35,312 bases of DNA from an uncultured Clostridium sp. (GTDB lineage Bacteria > Bacillota > Clostridia > Lachnospirales > Lachnospiraceae), in the NCBI GenBank assembly GCA_947575275.1, contig CANPMS010000023.1, positions 1 to 35,312 of the forward strand, in the 5' to 3' direction. The notes under the pieces are model-generated. The model was not told the DNA's origin. It searched no databases and saw only the letters and a list, made by a program, of their open reading frames with translations. How positions within the stretch are numbered: the stretch's first letter is position 1; every line of letters starts with the position of its first letter. Position numbers and translations under genes: made by a program. Shown in pieces: positions 33,121 to 35,312 of this stretch.

Positions 33121-34241
33121 TCTTCCCCCCGCCTGCACCCTAATATCAAGTCACAAATCTTGTCAACAGTATCCATCGACAGCATATCAAACAGCGGCAG
33201 CGTCAGTACCTGAGAAGCAATCCGATGGGCCACGGGAGTTTCCTCCGAATGAAATTGACCACGATAACAGCTATAATCATTGATACAGGGATAAAAATAT
33301 TTACGTGCAAAAATATTATGCTCTCTCAGCTTGTCAAAAACCTCATCGCGGGTGGCCCCGTACCCGTCAAACACCACCGGCATGTACGCATAATTGCTGC
33401 GCACGCCCGGCTGCTCACTGCAGAGCCGGATTCCCCTCGCCCCTGAAAGGCGTTCCCGGTAACGCTGGGCCAGCACTCTGCGCTTTTCAATCAAATTCTC
33501 CATGTGCCGCAGATTACAAAGCCCCATCGCTGCCTGAAATTCATTCATCTTTCCGTTTGTTCCCACACACTCCACGCTCTCATAGCCGGTAATGCCAAAA
33601 TTTTTAAGCTGATACAGGCGGACAGCAAGCTTCGGGTCGCGAAACGCCACTGCACCGCCCTCGATGCTGTGGAACACCTTTGTGGCATGAAAACTAAACA
33701 TGGAGGCATCACCAAAACTCCCTACTCCCACGCCATGAAACTGCTCCCCAAAAGCGTGTGCTGCATCGTAGATAACCCTCAAATGATGCTTTTCTGCAAT
33801 CTGCTGAATCCGCTCCACATCACAAAGATTCCCATATACATGAACCGGAACAATCGCTGATGTCCTCTCCGTAATCAGCGCCTCAATCTTGTCCACATCA
33901 ATGGTGTAATCCCCCTCGTTGATGTCACAGAACACCGGAGTCAGCCCACTCCGAACAATCGCATGAGTGGTAGAGGCAAAGGAAAAAGGGGTGGTAATAA
34001 CCTCGCCTCTTAAATCCAATGCCTGCAATGCCAGCTCCAGCGCCATATGACCATTAACAAACAGCTCCAGATTCGGAAGCTTCAGATACTCTTTCAATTT
34101 CTCCTTCAGCTCCTCGTGGTACACTCCCATATTAGTCAGCAATGCGCTGTCCCAGATGGGTTTTAACATCTCCACATACTCCTCAAGGGGAGGCAGAAAG
34201 GAACGGGTTACCATCACCGGCGTCTCATGTTTTTTCCTCAT
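33117..34241 (-). CDS. DegT/DnrJ/EryC1/StrS family sugar aminotransferase
   Basis: A PLP enzyme that aminates a nucleotide-linked keto sugar. The protein has 374 residues, with VNGHMALELALQAL (cofactor phosphate region), ITTPFSFASTTHAIVRSGL, YDAAHAFGE and the Schiff-base lysine in FSFHATKVFHSIEGGA, then NGKMNEFQAAMGLCNL. This is the pattern of VioA/DesI/ArnB-type enzymes. A GGGAGGGGAATCG region precedes the ATG. It overlaps the ATP-grasp gene by 17 bases and the glycosyltransferase gene by four. The implied product is an amino sugar in the glycan; the exact sugar cannot be told. Confidence 0.92.
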   Translation of the reverse strand: MRKKHETPVMVTRSFLPPLEEYVEMLKPIWDSALLTNMGVYHEELKEKLKEYLKLPNLELFVNGHMALELALQALDLRGEVITTPFSFASTTHAIVRSGLTPVFCDINEGDYTIDVDKIEALITERTSAIVPVHVYGNLCDVERIQQIAEKHHLRVIYDAAHAFGEQFHGVGVGSFGDASMFSFHATKVFHSIEGGAVAFRDPKLAVRLYQLKNFGITGYESVECVGTNGKMNEFQAAMGLCNLRHMENLIEKRRVLAQRYRERLSGARGIRLCSEQPGVRSNYAYMPVVFDGYGATRDEVFDKLREHNIFARKYFYPCINDYSCYRGQFHSEETPVAHRIASQVLTLPLFDMLSMDTVDKICDLILGCRRGEE

Positions 34242-35262
34242 CGATTCCCCTCCCCCGTTCCGTGTTTATGCTGTCTGTCTTCATCTTATATTCTCCGTAG
34301 CGTCTGGCCGCATACATGCTTTCCGAAAGCTGTACCGGCTGCGGCTTTTGTCCCATAAAACAGCCCAGATGGTTCCTGGTCAGGTCATAGCCCGCCATAT
34401 GAGAAAACGGCGCTCCCCCCGAGAAGCGGGGATTACACTCTAAAAAATACCGGTTAGAGCCCTGTTCAATAAACTCCATATTCACGCAGCCGCGAATATC
34501 CAGAACAGCCGCAATCTCCCTGCACTGCCGCTCCAGCTTCTCGTCCCGAAACACATACACTGAGGTTCCGCAGCCGTTTAAGGTTCTCAAAAGCTCTCTG
34601 CGGGGAAGACATGCACACACGCCGGATTCTGGATCCCGCACCACGTCTACCGTCACTACCGTTCCCTCAATCCTTGGCTGTACCAGATAGCAGTCCGCCC
34701 TATTACCGCAGCTTTTTACCACAAAAGCCATCTGCTCAGGACTTTCCACAATCTGAAGTCCCTGACTGCTTCTGCCATCGCGGGGCTTCACAATCAAAGG
34801 ATAGTCCAGCTCCTCCAGACTCTCCATATCAATTTCCGAAAGCCGCTGTCCCGGAATGGTAAGGCACACACCCCGATCCTGCAAAAGAGCCGCCGCCAGC
34901 TCCTTGTCACGGCATCTTGTAATTGCCTCCTCACCGGATATACAGACAGTTGCTCCCAAATCCCCATAATCAGAAGCAGGTTCCAGCCTCCAGGTCTGCA
35001 GTACGTCAATCTCCGCATCAGTCAAAGGAATCAAAAATCCCACCTGTTCTTCTTTACACACACGCTTTAGAAATGACCGGTATTTGTCTGTGTCTGCAGC
35101 ATAGGGCGCCTGGTAGAACACATCTGTATCCATGGAGTTTGCCACCCACTCTGCCGGGTAAATATCACATCCCACCACTCGGAATCCTTCCCGCTTACAG
35201 CCCGCAATTACCGACTCCCCGGCAAAGGAGCCGATTGCTGTCACCAAAACAGTTTTCTTCAT
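34225..35262 (-). CDS. ATP-grasp family enzyme (CarB-like)
   Basis: The protein has 345 residues. An N-terminal pre-ATP-grasp fold (VLVTAIGSFAGESVIAGCKR) is followed by the nucleotide-binding lysine region PLIVKPRDGRSSQGLQIV (about 175-192) and the Mg-binding ending CVNMEFIEQGSNRYFLECNPRFSGGAP. Such enzymes ligate a carboxylate to an amine or thiol using ATP. In surface glycan loci they can attach an amino acid to an amino sugar, which fits the aminotransferase gene directly downstream, but this is inference. It is the first glycan gene in the window; the 50 bases upstream show no clear promoter, so the operon probably begins further right. Confidence 0.88.
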   Translation of the reverse strand: MKKTVLVTAIGSFAGESVIAGCKREGFRVVGCDIYPAEWVANSMDTDVFYQAPYAADTDKYRSFLKRVCKEEQVGFLIPLTDAEIDVLQTWRLEPASDYGDLGATVCISGEEAITRCRDKELAAALLQDRGVCLTIPGQRLSEIDMESLEELDYPLIVKPRDGRSSQGLQIVESPEQMAFVVKSCGNRADCYLVQPRIEGTVVTVDVVRDPESGVCACLPRRELLRTLNGCGTSVYVFRDEKLERQCREIAAVLDIRGCVNMEFIEQGSNRYFLECNPRFSGGAPFSHMAGYDLTRNHLGCFMGQKPQPVQLSESMYAARRYGEYKMKTDSINTERGRGIDEEKT

Positions 35263-35312
35263 TTATATAATCCGCCTTTCTACGAAAGGCACCGATGGAG
35301 TTATGAAACCCG

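Overview
The window looks like chromosome from an anaerobic Gram-positive Clostridia, most likely Lachnospiraceae (Clostridium clostridioforme / Enterocloster / Hungatella type). The reasons are the gene families (high-molecular-weight rubredoxin, a DUF1015 protein behind serC-serA, a glucan/choline-type cell-wall-binding repeat protein, lipoproteins, no outer-membrane genes), strong GGAGG ribosome binding sites and mixed GC. The genus is an inference. Almost every gene lies on the minus strand, so transcription runs from high to low coordinates.

Positions 1-4200 hold a polymorphic-toxin locus built from repeated modules. Read 5'->3' on the minus strand: promoter, DUF4280 (PAAR-like) toxin gene broken by a 73-base deletion (4059-2792), a colicin-D-type immunity gene (2792-2502), a second promoter and an intact DUF4280 toxin ending in a barnase-type RNase (2284-1058), a SUKH (SMI1/KNR4) immunity gene (1040-495), then an orphan C-terminal cassette with no N-terminal half running off the left edge.

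Positions 4195-12406 form one biosynthetic operon from a clear promoter: leuB-ilvD-ilvB-serC-serA-DUF1015, ending in a hairpin terminator. It joins parts of branched-chain amino acid synthesis to the first two serine steps. Positions 12479-18739 hold a secreted cell-wall-binding repeat protein, a DUF1292 protein, the group gltX-UvrD/PcrA-like helicase-cobO, and an M18 aminopeptidase.

Positions 18813-21760 are a patchwork: two small lipoproteins, a two-membrane-segment protein, gene remnants, and a flavin reductase-rubredoxin fusion.

Positions 21777-35262 are a surface glycan locus: ATP-grasp enzyme, DegT aminotransferase, glycosyltransferase, flippase, second glycosyltransferase, DUF2304, DUF2142, rfbC, ABC-2 permease and acyltransferase 3. 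It is interrupted at about 28.6-32.2 kb by an AT-rich restriction-modification island: DpnA-like and Dam/DpnM-like methylases, a third methylase with a damaged or unusual start, a divergent XRE controller with palindromic operators, and a frameshifted gene that is a candidate for the restriction or effector protein. The island lies between direct copies of a 26-base sequence, and its right edge carries a 109-base tandem repeat and a long perfect inverted repeat. No DpnII-type nuclease gene (dpnB) is visible. No tRNA, rRNA or CRISPR array was seen.
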